From Thalassobellus citreus (GTDB lineage Bacteria; Bacteroidota; Bacteroidia; Flavobacteriales; Flavobacteriaceae): DNA of 64,000 bases. The DNA lies in the NCBI RefSeq assembly GCF_044385915.1, contig NZ_JBISCC010000130.1, positions 186,001-250,000 on the forward strand, in the 5' to 3' direction. A model generated the notes under the pieces. The model saw only the letters and a program-made list of their open reading frames with translations, had not been told where the DNA came from and made no database searches. Below are positions 37,101-46,640 of this stretch, piece after piece. Within the stretch, counting starts at the first letter, position 1. Every line of letters starts with the position of its first letter. The translations under genes were made by a program, and so were the position numbers.

Positions 37101-37252
37101 TCTACATAATAAGAAGCCACAATTAGCTTGACATAATTACTATTGATATAAGTCTGGCAGCCATTATATCTGTAATTATGTCAAATATCGGCCAAAAGCG
37201 CTATTTCGCTAATTGTTGAAAAATGTACTATAATGTTCTGCGTTATGTAACT
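37101..37252. repeat. Nested-hairpin noncoding element, left copy
   Basis: Four nested inverted repeats can be read directly. Outer arms: TACATAA near 37103-37109 and TTATGTA at 37243-37249. Next: ACAATTAGC 37119-37127 with GCTAATTGT 37208-37216. Then TTGACATAATTAC 37128-37140 with GTAATTATGTCAA 37172-37184 (13 bp, perfect). Innermost: GATATAA 37145-37151 with TTATATC 37164-37170, loop GTCTGGCAGCCA. Positions 37113-37234 are repeated at 45298-45419. It ends in GCGTTATGTAAC, shared with the cassette boundary at about 41.24 kb. Size and arms are like integron attC sites, or a MITE. Confidence 0.75.
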
Positions 37253-37386
37253 TGAGCTTTGGTTAAAAGCGAAAGTTGTTACTACAGTTTCTTTAAAAAA
37301 TTTATTCTAAAAGTTTCTTTTGCAATGTTAATGGAACACTTTTTATGCGACGACGTAGGAGGGAAGCGTAATATGTGTGGAATGGG
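37240..37386 (+). repeat. Cassette leader repeat, copy 1
   Basis: About 147 bp starting at the GCGTTATGTAAC boundary. It aligns along its length with 41241-41389: CTTTGG...AAAAGC, ACTACT/ACTACA, TTCTAAAAG, TTAATGRAACAC, TTTTTAYG, GCGACGAYRTAGGAG, GTGTG.GAAATGG. The same leader in front of two unrelated genes suggests a common promoter, leader RNA or cassette end rather than coding sequence. Confidence 0.6.
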
Positions 37387-37478
37387 ATTAACAGCATTAA
37401 TTTTCGTTAAATACCCAATATTAGGCATAGGAATTATAAGGTATTTCTTCTATTTTTATAAAATAAAAAATCAGACAT

Positions 37479-40400
37479 ATGAAGAATTCATTCTTTTATT
37501 TATTTCTATTCATTTTAATAATTTCATGTGGAGGAAAAGATGACGCTTCAGAAATTGATGATGACCCTATACTGATAGTAGATGAAATTACTCCACAGGA
37601 AGGCAACACTGCGCTAGAAGTAATAATTAACCTTCCAGAAGGTAGTACTCAAAACCTTGATAATGTTGAGATTTTATCTATTTTTAACACTGACACTGAT
37701 TACTCTAATGGTGTGAAAGTTGAAGTTTTTGAGACTGATGAATTGGAATTGGTTTTCGCAACAAATAATTCAAATCAATTATATATGATGGGTTATGTAG
37801 TTCCAAATAAAGTTGATTCTTTAGTCTTGGATTCTCAGAGTACTGCTTTAGCAACTATACTTTTTCATCCTTGGGCTTTTGATTTGACTTCTGAAGATAA
37901 ATTAAATGCAATGGAAAAATTAAAGACCTTACCTGAGTTCAATGAGTACTTAAAACTTGTAGAAGCTAATATAACTTCGGGAAACCAAATAACAGTAGCT
38001 GGGAGAGAAAAAGTTATAGAAGCTTATATTAAAGAAGATTCCGGAAAGAATAGTATAGTAAAAAAAGAAGATGTAATCGAAATTAAAGTTGATGAAACGA
38101 AGGTAACTGTCAAAAAGAATAATAGCGCAGCTCATTATGGAGTGGGAATTTATAAAAAATCAAATCCCGACTCCCCTTTTAACGATAGAACGGTTTTAAG
38201 TCAAAACACTGAAACAAGTGAATTTGCGATACCACTTGATGGGGAATGGGATATAAATGTAAAAAATGGTTTAGTTTTTGACGGTAGCGTGGAAAATCAA
38301 TTTGCTTTAAGAAGTAATTCTTCTATTATCATTAAAAGCATTTTAAACCTTTATTCAGGCAAACTTGGAAATGAATTATTGGAAAGGGGAGAATGTACTT
38401 TTGACAATTTTTTGGCACCCGCTCTTGTACCTACAGCAAACTTGTATGTAAGTTGGCAACAGTTTTCAAAGAAAGAAATATCTGATTTAGAATTGATAAA
38501 GAATGTTTCACTTTATGCTGCTGGACGTGAAAATGATTTTTGGACAGCCATAAATAATTGTCTAGTTAAAGATTTTGGCGATTCATTTGGTTCTGAAGCA
38601 TGGAGTAAAATTCTTAAGTTGCTGAACTTTGTTAATGATGCTTATGATGGTTATCAGGTTACCAAATCTTTGATTCTTAATAAGAACTCTGTTGAACTTT
38701 GCTTTGTAAAGAATGGCACAAATATTTCATTTTGTAATGGTATTTCATTGGGCGGAGTATTTGACTTTGGTAAAATTCCAATTGGAAAGTCTTCCGAAGA
38801 AAAAACACTAGTTGTATCAAATAACCTAGATATTGAAGTAACAGTAGAAGGTATTGAATTACCAATTGGCTTTACTACTATTCCTGATTTCAAGACAAAC
38901 GAAGTTATAATGCCAGGACAGGATCTATCTGTAAAGCTAAAATATGAGCCTCAGAATGTGGCACAAATTGATACAGATATTATTATAAAGAATGATGCTG
39001 ACCAAGAAAACAATAAGATTAAGGTTTTAGCTGCTGCTGTTAATCCTTTAAATTCTGACAAAACAGTTTTGGATTTCGATTCGCTCTTAGTTGATGATTC
39101 TAGTACTGCGCAATTAATAAATCTAACAAATGATTCTGATGTTGATATTACCCTGATAGAAGTTGCTCCAATTGAAGGATATGAGTTTAGTTTACCCGAG
39201 CAAACTATTAAAGCTGGACAAACAATATCAGTAAGTATAAAGTTTACACCAACAGATGATACTGAGAATTACAATAAACAATTGATATTAAAAACTGACA
39301 CTAATCAAGAAGATTTGATAATAGAACTAAAGGGGCAGGTATTTAAGAGGTTAATACTAGAAGTTTTATCTGAACCTAAGAATCTTGATTTTGGAGAGGT
39401 AGCCACAAATTCTAATACTGGTAAAACAAAATCATTAAGGATAACTAACCCGACAGACATACCAATTTTCATTAATTATTTTGAGTTTACCGATGAAACA
39501 AAAGATGAAGGTGGTTATATAACATCTGAGGATGAAAAGCTTTCCCTGAAAAATGGTACTCCTAGTGGAATTGAGTTAATTGCTGGTGGTGTTCTAAACT
39601 TCTCAATAACCTTTAAGCCAGATACAGAAAGGACTTATAATGGTAATTTTTTAGTTGATTACACAGAATCTCAGGATGTTCCTTTAAGCATGACTATAAC
39701 AGGAAAAGGAGTGGTGAATGAACTTTCAGTCTCTGAAACTTTTCTTGATTTTGGAGAAGTCGAAGTTGGAGGTATACCTTCTGAGAGAACTTTTGTTATT
39801 ACAAACAATCTTGGAGAAGATGCAACTATTACAATGATTCCAGATGATGCGGAAGTAAAAACAAATTGGCCAGAGAATACTTCTATTGCTAGTGGTGATA
39901 GCAGAACAATTACTGCTACATTTACTCCAACAGCAGAAATGAATACGACACCATTAAATGGAACTATACAAATTGAGTATGGGAATTTAGGCCAACCAAT
40001 TACGGTTAATTATACAGGAAGTAAAAAAGAAGATAACAATGATATTGATTTACCAGGTATATGGTATTTTAATTTTGATGAAGATGGACTAAATAGTGGA
40101 ATTTGTACTTCTTATGCTGCTGATGGCTCCATTATTAATGTTCAAAATGATGCATTTGTTGAGTTTATAAATTCTGTGCGTATCAATTCAGGTGGTATTT
40201 TTGATCCTGATGAAAATGGCGTTAATCAAGCGGTGGGAGAAACAGCTAGTTTTTCAGTTTCAAATAATAATTTAAGCTTTGAATGGCAGATTAAGAGTGA
40301 TGTATGGGATATTAAACATACGTTTACGGGTGTATGGAACGAATCAAAAAAAGCATTTGTGGGTACAGCTAGTACGGTACATAAGCAATTTTTTGTTAAC

Positions 40401-40484
40401 CTCGATATGACTTATCTTCAAAAGGAATGTACAGGTTTTAGTGAATATTGTGAAGTATCTAAATCTAGTTATACATTACCTTAA
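37479..40484 (+). CDS. Large lipoprotein with four ASH/HYDIN-type repeats
   Basis: 1001 residues. Lipoprotein signal FLFILIISC (Cys 17). Residues about 30-420 form a unique region with YxxxK-like charged stretches, a VTVKKNNSAAHYGVGIY segment and a DGEWDINVKNGLVFDG sheet. From about 425 to 865 there are four immunoglobulin-like ASH/choice-of-anchor units, each with the signature hydrophobic-x-FG-hydrophobic: FDFGKIPIGKSSEEK, LDFDSLLVDDSSTAQL, LDFGEVATNSNTGKT and LDFGEVEVGGIPSER, each closing on IxVKLKYEP or ISIKFTPT-like strands. Residues 870-1001 form a C-terminal sandwich with WYFNFDEDGLNSG and three cysteines. It is cargo of cassette unit 1; function unknown. Confidence 0.75.
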   Translation: MKNSFFYLFLFILIISCGGKDDASEIDDDPILIVDEITPQEGNTALEVIINLPEGSTQNLDNVEILSIFNTDTDYSNGVKVEVFETDELELVFATNNSNQLYMMGYVVPNKVDSLVLDSQSTALATILFHPWAFDLTSEDKLNAMEKLKTLPEFNEYLKLVEANITSGNQITVAGREKVIEAYIKEDSGKNSIVKKEDVIEIKVDETKVTVKKNNSAAHYGVGIYKKSNPDSPFNDRTVLSQNTETSEFAIPLDGEWDINVKNGLVFDGSVENQFALRSNSSIIIKSILNLYSGKLGNELLERGECTFDNFLAPALVPTANLYVSWQQFSKKEISDLELIKNVSLYAAGRENDFWTAINNCLVKDFGDSFGSEAWSKILKLLNFVNDAYDGYQVTKSLILNKNSVELCFVKNGTNISFCNGISLGGVFDFGKIPIGKSSEEKTLVVSNNLDIEVTVEGIELPIGFTTIPDFKTNEVIMPGQDLSVKLKYEPQNVAQIDTDIIIKNDADQENNKIKVLAAAVNPLNSDKTVLDFDSLLVDDSSTAQLINLTNDSDVDITLIEVAPIEGYEFSLPEQTIKAGQTISVSIKFTPTDDTENYNKQLILKTDTNQEDLIIELKGQVFKRLILEVLSEPKNLDFGEVATNSNTGKTKSLRITNPTDIPIFINYFEFTDETKDEGGYITSEDEKLSLKNGTPSGIELIAGGVLNFSITFKPDTERTYNGNFLVDYTESQDVPLSMTITGKGVVNELSVSETFLDFGEVEVGGIPSERTFVITNNLGEDATITMIPDDAEVKTNWPENTSIASGDSRTITATFTPTAEMNTTPLNGTIQIEYGNLGQPITVNYTGSKKEDNNDIDLPGIWYFNFDEDGLNSGICTSYAADGSIINVQNDAFVEFINSVRINSGGIFDPDENGVNQAVGETASFSVSNNNLSFEWQIKSDVWDIKHTFTGVWNESKKAFVGTASTVHKQFFVNLDMTYLQKECTGFSEYCEVSKSSYTLP

Positions 40485-40746
40485 AACACTTATTAATTGT
40501 AATTATTTATAAAGTAAAATTAATAAAATGTGATTGAAGATATAGCCCTTGGCCTCATAAAATTTTGGTAAAACAATAAGGTGAAGTGAGCGTACATATT
40601 TTAGGGATTTAGTAATACAGTTTCTTAAGAGTTTGAATTATACAAGGGATTTCAAAGCAATCTAAATGAGTTTCAATGTTTCCTAAAATATAGCAAATGA
40701 GCCGTTAATTGTTTCCAAAAGTTTATGCAGCCTTGAATTTTTGTTT

Positions 40747-40766
40747 CTTTTGTTTCAAGACAAAAG
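40747..40766. repeat. Hairpin with loop TTCAAG (copy A)
   Basis: CTTTTGT (40747-40753), loop TTCAAG, ACAAAAG (40760-40766), perfect 7-bp stem preceded by TTTTTGTTT. The same position relative to the 60-bp repeat at 44293-44314 has a different but again perfect stem, so the pairing is kept by compensatory change. Confidence 0.6.
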
Positions 40767-41037
40767 ATAATGAAAGAATGAAAAAGAAAGATTAATTGAA
40801 GTTCTAATTATAACAAGTGCATATAATTTTATTTTTCTTAAAATTTATGCTCTTATGGCAATCCACGAGAATTGTCTAAAATTTTTTATTACGTACATTT
40901 TATCGAATACGCGATTTTTAATAAGAGCAAAAAGGTTAGCTTTTATTTTGGCGTTGGCAAGCGTTGGATAATTGTGTGTAAAATAAATTGCCAGAGCAAT
41001 TTGATTTTATAAAACAATCGAGCGCTTGGTAGCGGCT

Positions 41038-41252
41038 ATTTTACATAACGGCTAATTATAGATACAAATGTTTTATAAAAACGCTGCGAAGCAAACCTTA
41101 TAATAGTTTAATGACCCAAGTTCCAATTATTCTAATGGAATACAATGCTTCTGGGATATTTTACATAATACTACATTATAGCTATCAAATGGATAAACCA
41201 CTCTTATTGACTAAATAATACATTTGTACTATAATGTTCAGCGTTATGTAAC
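41038..41252. repeat. attC-like / dif-like inverted-repeat site, middle cassette boundary
   Basis: Left arms ATTTTACATAA-CGGCTAA-TTATAG (41038-41061) and ATTTTACATAA-TACTACA-TTATAG (41158-41181), both continuing to ...CAAATG. Right arm CATTTGTACTATAAT-GTTCAGC-GTTATGTAAC (41221-41252) is their complement with a 9-nt interval. The unequal spacers (7 and 9) and the GCGTTATGT end recall integron attC geometry. Confidence 0.55.
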
Positions 41253-41389
41253 TTTGCTTTGGCAAAAGCTAAGTTTAAATTACTACTTTTTCTTTATTTT
41301 TTTCTTCTAAAAGCTTTCTCTACAACGTTAATGAAACACGCTTTTTACGGAGCGACGATAGGAGAGAAGTGGAATGTGTGTGAAATGGA
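41241..41389 (+). repeat. Cassette leader repeat, copy 2
   Basis: Counterpart of the leader at 37240-37386, in front of the HD/HSP90-like gene. Shared blocks include TTAATGAAACACGCTTTTTACG, cut short here, and GCGACGATAGGAGAGAAG. Small reading frames here are not conserved as protein, so I treat it as noncoding. Confidence 0.6.
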
Positions 41390-41495
41390 ATTTATTTATA
41401 AATGTATTTTCGGATATGAGTGTGTATTTACTTACCATTTTGTAATTTTACATTTATCATCGTAGAACCTAATAATTATAATATTAAATTGCTAA

Positions 41496-44213
41496 ATGAG
41501 TAATCTTGAATCTAAGTTAAAAGAACTAAATGCAAATCTTTCATCTAGTTTTGAAGAAACTAAAAATATAGTTTCCAAATTGTTGCAACAATACATAAAA
41601 AACTTCCCTACTTACACAGACCATTCAATAGAACACACTCAAGAAGTGTTAAATATTGCTGGAAATTTGTTAACAGACGTAGAATTAGACAATTTAAATG
41701 CTGACGAAATATACATATTGTGTATGGCTTGTATTCTTCACGACGTAGGTATGTGTATTCCTGAAAATAAAATTAAGGAAATTTCAGAAACAAAGGAATT
41801 AATTGATTATAGAAAGTTTAATCCCGATTTTTCAACTGAAAAATACATAAGAGATATACATCATGTTTTAAGTCTTAAATTCATTAATGAAGAATGGAAG
41901 TTACTAAACATTCCTACTGAAAAATATGCTGAAGCAATTGGGCTGGTTGCTCAAGGACATAGAAAAGTAGATTTAAACGATTTTGAATTATACGACCCTC
42001 AATTTTTTGTCAAGAGTGGAAGGGAGTTTGTATGTTTACCTTATTTATCTTGTATCTTAAGAATAGCTGATGAGCTTGATATAACAAATTTAAGAACTCC
42101 TGATATTCTCTTAAAATATTATATACCTGATAATAAAATTAGCGAAAAAGAGTGGAATAAGCATAAGTCAACTATACAAGTCAACTTTAAATCTAATAAA
42201 GTTATTATACAAGCTAAATGTACGGACCATAATATCTTAAGCGCTTTAGAAGAACAATTTGAAAAAATCAAGAATGTAATAAATGATTGTCAAAAAATAA
42301 TACGCTCTCTCAGTTTAGTTGATAGAAAAATCTATAACCTAAATATCAATAGTTTACAACCAAAATATATTTATGAAAATTTCGACCCCAAAGGAATTAA
42401 GTATTCTTTTGAATTCAAAAACGTTGTTAAAACATTCATTGGAGAAGAATTATATAAAAATAATAAAGCTGCTTTAAGAGAAGTTGTTCAAAATGCAATA
42501 GATGCTTGTAATTATAAAAAATCAATTAAAAAGGAAGCGTATAATCCTAAAGTGATAATTTATGTTTGTGATGATTTTATTTCAATTGAGGACAATGGTC
42601 AAGGAATGGATGAATTTATTATAGAAAACTATTTCGGAAAACTTGCCAGTAGTTTTTATCAGCAAGATTCTATAAAAAATGATTATGAGGCTATTGGACA
42701 ATTTGGAGTAGGTGTTTTTTCATATTTTTTATTAAGTGACTATATAGATGTTGAAACAAAAAGGGCAGAAAAACCTAGCCTGAAGTTTAGAACTGACAAA
42801 GACCCCAATGGCTATTTTCATTTTTTTGACGATTTTCATCGAGATGAAGAAGGAACAAAAATTATTCTTCATTTAAAAGAAAAACATAAAACTAAAATCT
42901 CATTAAGAGAAGTAATTGATTTCGTAGAAAAAACGTTTCCTTTTGTTAAAATTCCAATTATTGTAAGAGATGAAACTGAAGAAATTAATATTTCAATGAA
43001 TGAAATGAGTATTTCTTATGAAAAAGACATACTACCTCATTTTTATTTTAATTCAAGGAAATATTCAGATTTATATAAAGTGATTTCAGTATATGAGAAT
43101 AATGACAAGTATGAAGGAGTATTAGCAATTATAGTTCCTAATTCGTTAGAAGAGGAATCAAAGGATTTATATTATATAATAGATAGTAGTTCTCTAGAAG
43201 AAAAAGAAGGATTTGCAAACGACACTAGCTTAATTTCATTTTCACAAAAAGGAGTACATATTAATAATTATGAAGGAAGATTAAACTTTACTTTTGGTAA
43301 AATAAATATTAAACAAAAATTAAAAGTTAATTTAAGTAGAACAGATTTCGTAGATGATAATGCAACTGAAAAAACTTTAGAAGGTATTGAAGCTAAATTA
43401 ATAAATGAAGTTTTTAATGAAATTATCACTGTCTTAGGAACCAATAACATAAATCATAAAAAACAAACTGATTGGTTCATAAAAAATTACTGGCAAGGTT
43501 ACTATTATTCAATTCAAGTAGCTAAAATTATTAAAGAATTATTTTGTTTTGAATTTAATTATAAAAATTCTATTGAATATTATACATTAAATGAATATGT
43601 GAAATTATTTTCTAAAATAGTAGTTTTTCAGAGTGAGAAAGACGCTGAAAATTATTCAAGCTTTATCGATTGCCCATATGTAATATTAGACATTACATCT
43701 GGTGATTATTATAATTATTCGAGGTTGTTTTCTGTGTATATAGACTTTGGTTATTCTGTTGTTAAGATAAAAGATAGATATTTTAAGTGTTTTGACAAGA
43801 GTTCATATGAACACCTTTCAAAAGTTGAATCTATCTTTTCAATGTATAATATTCAAATTGAATTATCTAACATAGAAAGCAAAGCTGTTGGTGTTAATTA
43901 TCTAGAAAATAGCGATTTAGTTAATAAAGATAAGGGTTTTGACTTTTCATATAGAGATTCAGTTAGTATAAATGTTAATCACTGGTTAATAAGTAATCTT
44001 GTCCAATTTTCTAAGAAAAATAGATTTAATAGTACAGATTTAAGGTTAATCAATGAATTATTTGGAATACTTGATTCATATTATAGGAAGCTAGGGAAAA
44101 AGCCTGGACTCTTAAAAGAAACTATAAAATCATGTAATTCAATTATATCAAAGATTCATGAAGGAGGAAGGATAAAGTTGAATGAATTTACTAAAAAAGA
44201 TTTACAGCATTAA
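41496..44213 (+). CDS. HD-domain plus HSP90-like GHKL ATPase protein
   Basis: 905 residues. Residues about 25-270 form an HD-type phosphohydrolase-like domain (DHSIEH near 42-47, then ACILHDVGM with HD at 82-83). Residues about 310-600 are a GHKL ATPase close to HSP90/HtpG: N box REVVQNAIDACNYKK near 328, G1 box EDNGQGMDE near 366 and G2 box IGQFGVGVFSYFLLSD near 400. Later SQKGVHINNYEGRL and KVNLSRTDF resemble the HSP90 middle region. The C-terminal 300 residues are unlike anything I know. HD plus HSP90-type ATPase proteins occur in accessory regions and some defence islands; a defence role here is inference. Cargo of cassette unit 2. Confidence 0.85.
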   Translation: MSNLESKLKELNANLSSSFEETKNIVSKLLQQYIKNFPTYTDHSIEHTQEVLNIAGNLLTDVELDNLNADEIYILCMACILHDVGMCIPENKIKEISETKELIDYRKFNPDFSTEKYIRDIHHVLSLKFINEEWKLLNIPTEKYAEAIGLVAQGHRKVDLNDFELYDPQFFVKSGREFVCLPYLSCILRIADELDITNLRTPDILLKYYIPDNKISEKEWNKHKSTIQVNFKSNKVIIQAKCTDHNILSALEEQFEKIKNVINDCQKIIRSLSLVDRKIYNLNINSLQPKYIYENFDPKGIKYSFEFKNVVKTFIGEELYKNNKAALREVVQNAIDACNYKKSIKKEAYNPKVIIYVCDDFISIEDNGQGMDEFIIENYFGKLASSFYQQDSIKNDYEAIGQFGVGVFSYFLLSDYIDVETKRAEKPSLKFRTDKDPNGYFHFFDDFHRDEEGTKIILHLKEKHKTKISLREVIDFVEKTFPFVKIPIIVRDETEEINISMNEMSISYEKDILPHFYFNSRKYSDLYKVISVYENNDKYEGVLAIIVPNSLEEESKDLYYIIDSSSLEEKEGFANDTSLISFSQKGVHINNYEGRLNFTFGKINIKQKLKVNLSRTDFVDDNATEKTLEGIEAKLINEVFNEIITVLGTNNINHKKQTDWFIKNYWQGYYYSIQVAKIIKELFCFEFNYKNSIEYYTLNEYVKLFSKIVVFQSEKDAENYSSFIDCPYVILDITSGDYYNYSRLFSVYIDFGYSVVKIKDRYFKCFDKSSYEHLSKVESIFSMYNIQIELSNIESKAVGVNYLENSDLVNKDKGFDFSYRDSVSINVNHWLISNLVQFSKKNRFNSTDLRLINELFGILDSYYRKLGKKPGLLKETIKSCNSIISKIHEGGRIKLNEFTKKDLQH

Positions 44214-44224
44214 CTTTTATTCGA

Positions 44225-44314
44225 CCTCATAAAATTTTGGCAAAACAATAGGTGAGTGAAGCGTCCATATTTTAGGGGTCTAGTTTTTGTTTCTTTTTTC
44301 ATCAAGGAAAAAAG
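44225..44314. repeat. Repeat with 60-bp box and compensatory hairpin (copy B)
   Basis: CCTCATAAAATTTTGG...TTTTAGGG at 44225-44282 matches 40553-40612 with few changes. It is followed by CTTTTTTC-ATCAAG-GAAAAAAG (44293-44314), whose stem differs in sequence from copy A but is again perfect. Here the rest of the large trailer is absent and the 146-residue gene begins soon after. Confidence 0.6.
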
Positions 44315-44347
44315 ATAATAAAACATTAAAAATGTATCTTGTTAACT

Positions 44348-44779
44348 ATGAATACTGTTACTGAAAACGCATTGCAATTTATGCAACTAGAGTTTCAAAA
44401 CGCTCAAATTGAAGTTTCAGCAAAAGAAAATGGGAGAGAAGGAGTTGATTTTTTAATTGGGAATAAGCAAATATACTTACAGCCTCTAGATTTAGATATC
44501 ATACTACAAAGTATTAAAATTTTAAAGCAAGAGTTAGGAGAACTAAACGATAACTTGTTTATCGCTTTGGTTTTAATAATAAAAAAACAACCAAGAGTTG
44601 TTTATGTAATTCCATCTAAACAATTACAAGATTCCAATAATAACTTCTTTATAAATAATGAAGTGAGCTTAATGCCTAGTTTATCTAATTGGGAAATTAA
44701 AATATCAAGTAAAACCATAGAAGAATTAGAAAAGTTTGCCTTAAAGAATATGATTGAAAACTTTAAATCATATCTATAA
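44348..44779 (+). CDS. Small accessory protein (143 aa), function unknown
   Basis: 143 residues from ATG 44348; a TTG at 44339 is also in frame. Soluble. The layout, VDFLIGNKQIYLQPLDLD, then FIALVLIIKKQPRVVYVIPSKQL, then NWEIKISSKTIEEL, recalls small PD-(D/E)xK-like folds (acidic residue, strand with Q/K, later VIPS strand), but the catalytic lysine is not evident and I do not claim nuclease activity. It shares cassette unit 2 with the HD/HSP90-like gene. Confidence 0.6.
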   Translation: MNTVTENALQFMQLEFQNAQIEVSAKENGREGVDFLIGNKQIYLQPLDLDIILQSIKILKQELGELNDNLFIALVLIIKKQPRVVYVIPSKQLQDSNNNFFINNEVSLMPSLSNWEIKISSKTIEELEKFALKNMIENFKSYL

Positions 44780-45448
<669 letters not shown>

Positions 45449-45476
45449 TCATTGAATCACAAGTACTTAGTTGTCA

Positions 45477-46640
45477 ATGACTCATATAAAAAAACAACAA
45501 AATCATACGTTATCAAATTTGATAACAAATGAAATTCCAATTAACAAAGCGCTTACCGATTCATTAAGTTTAAAAATACCATTATCAGAGTGTCATGTTG
45601 TTGATAGTCGTCTTACTTCTTACACCTGCATTTACTATGCCAGTTTGGATCAAGTTGATTCGGAATTGCACCCACCTAAACCAATAATTATATCAAAATA
45701 TGGAATTACGGTTCGTTTTTCTTTGGTTGAAATTCCTATTTTCGATGAAATAACAGAAAAAAAGATACCTACAAAATTTATCAATCTTACTGTTTCTTCA
45801 AAACTCCTCAAGCATAATTACTTTCAAGGCATCAATAAACAAACCGTTTTAACACTCTATAACGAATTCATGAATTTTGGTGTGTTTAGATGCTCTTACG
45901 AGACGTTTTTAAATGGTTATTGTTCAGATGTAGATATTTGTATTAATCACTACGTAGACAGCCCTCAAATCTTCCATGAGGTGCTAAAATATCTAATTGC
46001 AATGTCCGGTAATAAATCCAAACATTGTCATTTGATTGCAAAAGTGGATAATTTAGGGTTAGAGTTCAACAAACGAAACTTTGCAAAACCTAGTCTCCCT
46101 TACGTAAAGCTTTATTTTAAACATTGGGAATTACTCTCTAAATCCGCAGAATTTTTTAATACTTATTTGTTTCCAGACTACGCACATAAAATTGAAAATT
46201 TAGCGAGAATTGAAGCCACCATAAAAAACTACGACCACAAAAGGCGTTTAAATAAATTTAAAATACTTCCAAACTTTAAAACCTTAAAAGATTACTTAGA
46301 AATACCTCAAGAAAAATTAATCAATTTTGTTAAGTTTTCACTCAACTCATATTTAGAAAAACAGAAGCGTTTAAAAGCCCCCAACCTCTCCCCTACCGAA
46401 CATATTATCTTTGAACTTATTCAAAATTGCATTCATAAAGGGCATGATTTAAGCACGTTGCTGCCTATCGTAGAAACTTTTCAAGGTAGTTCTCCTGAAA
46501 CTACAAGGATGCAACGTTCACGCATGAGAGCCACTATAAAACGTTTATTTGACCTCAATACTAACAAAGATTTAGAATTACAACAAAAAGTATATGAAAA
46601 CGAAAAAATCAACGAATATTTAAAACTATTAGGACTATGA
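45477..46640 (+). CDS. Replication initiation protein (phage gene II/X-like)
   Basis: 387 residues from ATG 45477; a TTG two codons earlier is possible. The centre has KPSLPYVKLYFKHWELLSKS and a following LARIEATIKN, a pattern (VKLYxKxxEL then R-hydrophobic-E-x-x-hydrophobic) shared by rolling-circle initiators of the gene II/X family of filamentous phages and small plasmids. Upstream is the sequence-rich CHVVDSRLTSYTC region. I cannot place the catalytic tyrosines with certainty. The C-terminal part ends in helices (RMQRSRMRATIKRLFDLN). An 18-bp palindrome lies inside codons 12-17. Its stop overlaps the next ATG. Confidence 0.65.
   Translation: MTHIKKQQNHTLSNLITNEIPINKALTDSLSLKIPLSECHVVDSRLTSYTCIYYASLDQVDSELHPPKPIIISKYGITVRFSLVEIPIFDEITEKKIPTKFINLTVSSKLLKHNYFQGINKQTVLTLYNEFMNFGVFRCSYETFLNGYCSDVDICINHYVDSPQIFHEVLKYLIAMSGNKSKHCHLIAKVDNLGLEFNKRNFAKPSLPYVKLYFKHWELLSKSAEFFNTYLFPDYAHKIENLARIEATIKNYDHKRRLNKFKILPNFKTLKDYLEIPQEKLINFVKFSLNSYLEKQKRLKAPNLSPTEHIIFELIQNCIHKGHDLSTLLPIVETFQGSSPETTRMQRSRMRATIKRLFDLNTNKDLELQQKVYENEKINEYLKLLGL
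45509..45526. promoter_or_regulatory. 18-bp palindrome within the 5' end of the rep gene
   Basis: GTTATCAAATTTGATAAC is a perfect palindrome. Its 16-bp core TTATCAAATTTGATAA recurs at 47063-47078, beyond the rep and RHH genes. Two copies of a long palindrome only in this element suggest an operator or a replication-initiator site. Confidence 0.6.

Larger units (their letters stand above)
40485..41495. repeat. Noncoding trailer-plus-leader module between the two cargo units
   Basis: About 1 kb without a supported gene. In order it holds a 60-bp repeat (40553-40612, also at 44225-44282), a hairpin CTTTTGT-TTCAAG-ACAAAAG (40747-40766), a GGCGTTGGCAAGCG block (40950-40963, like 44994-45007), two exact copies of ATTTTACATAA (41038-41048 and 41158-41168), each followed by 7 nt and TTATAG, and the inverted partner CATTTGTACTATAATGTTCA then GCGTTATGTAAC (41221-41252). 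The right arm can pair with either left arm, giving folds of about 215 or 95 nt. The second is a normal attC size. Confidence 0.7.

Noticed and set aside
37259..37543. 94-residue frame inside leader copy 1 and a 68-residue frame at 41259-41465 in copy 2
   Set aside because: They lie in the shared noncoding leader; the two frames align only over a short part, have no ribosome binding context, and the first overlaps the real lipoprotein gene start.
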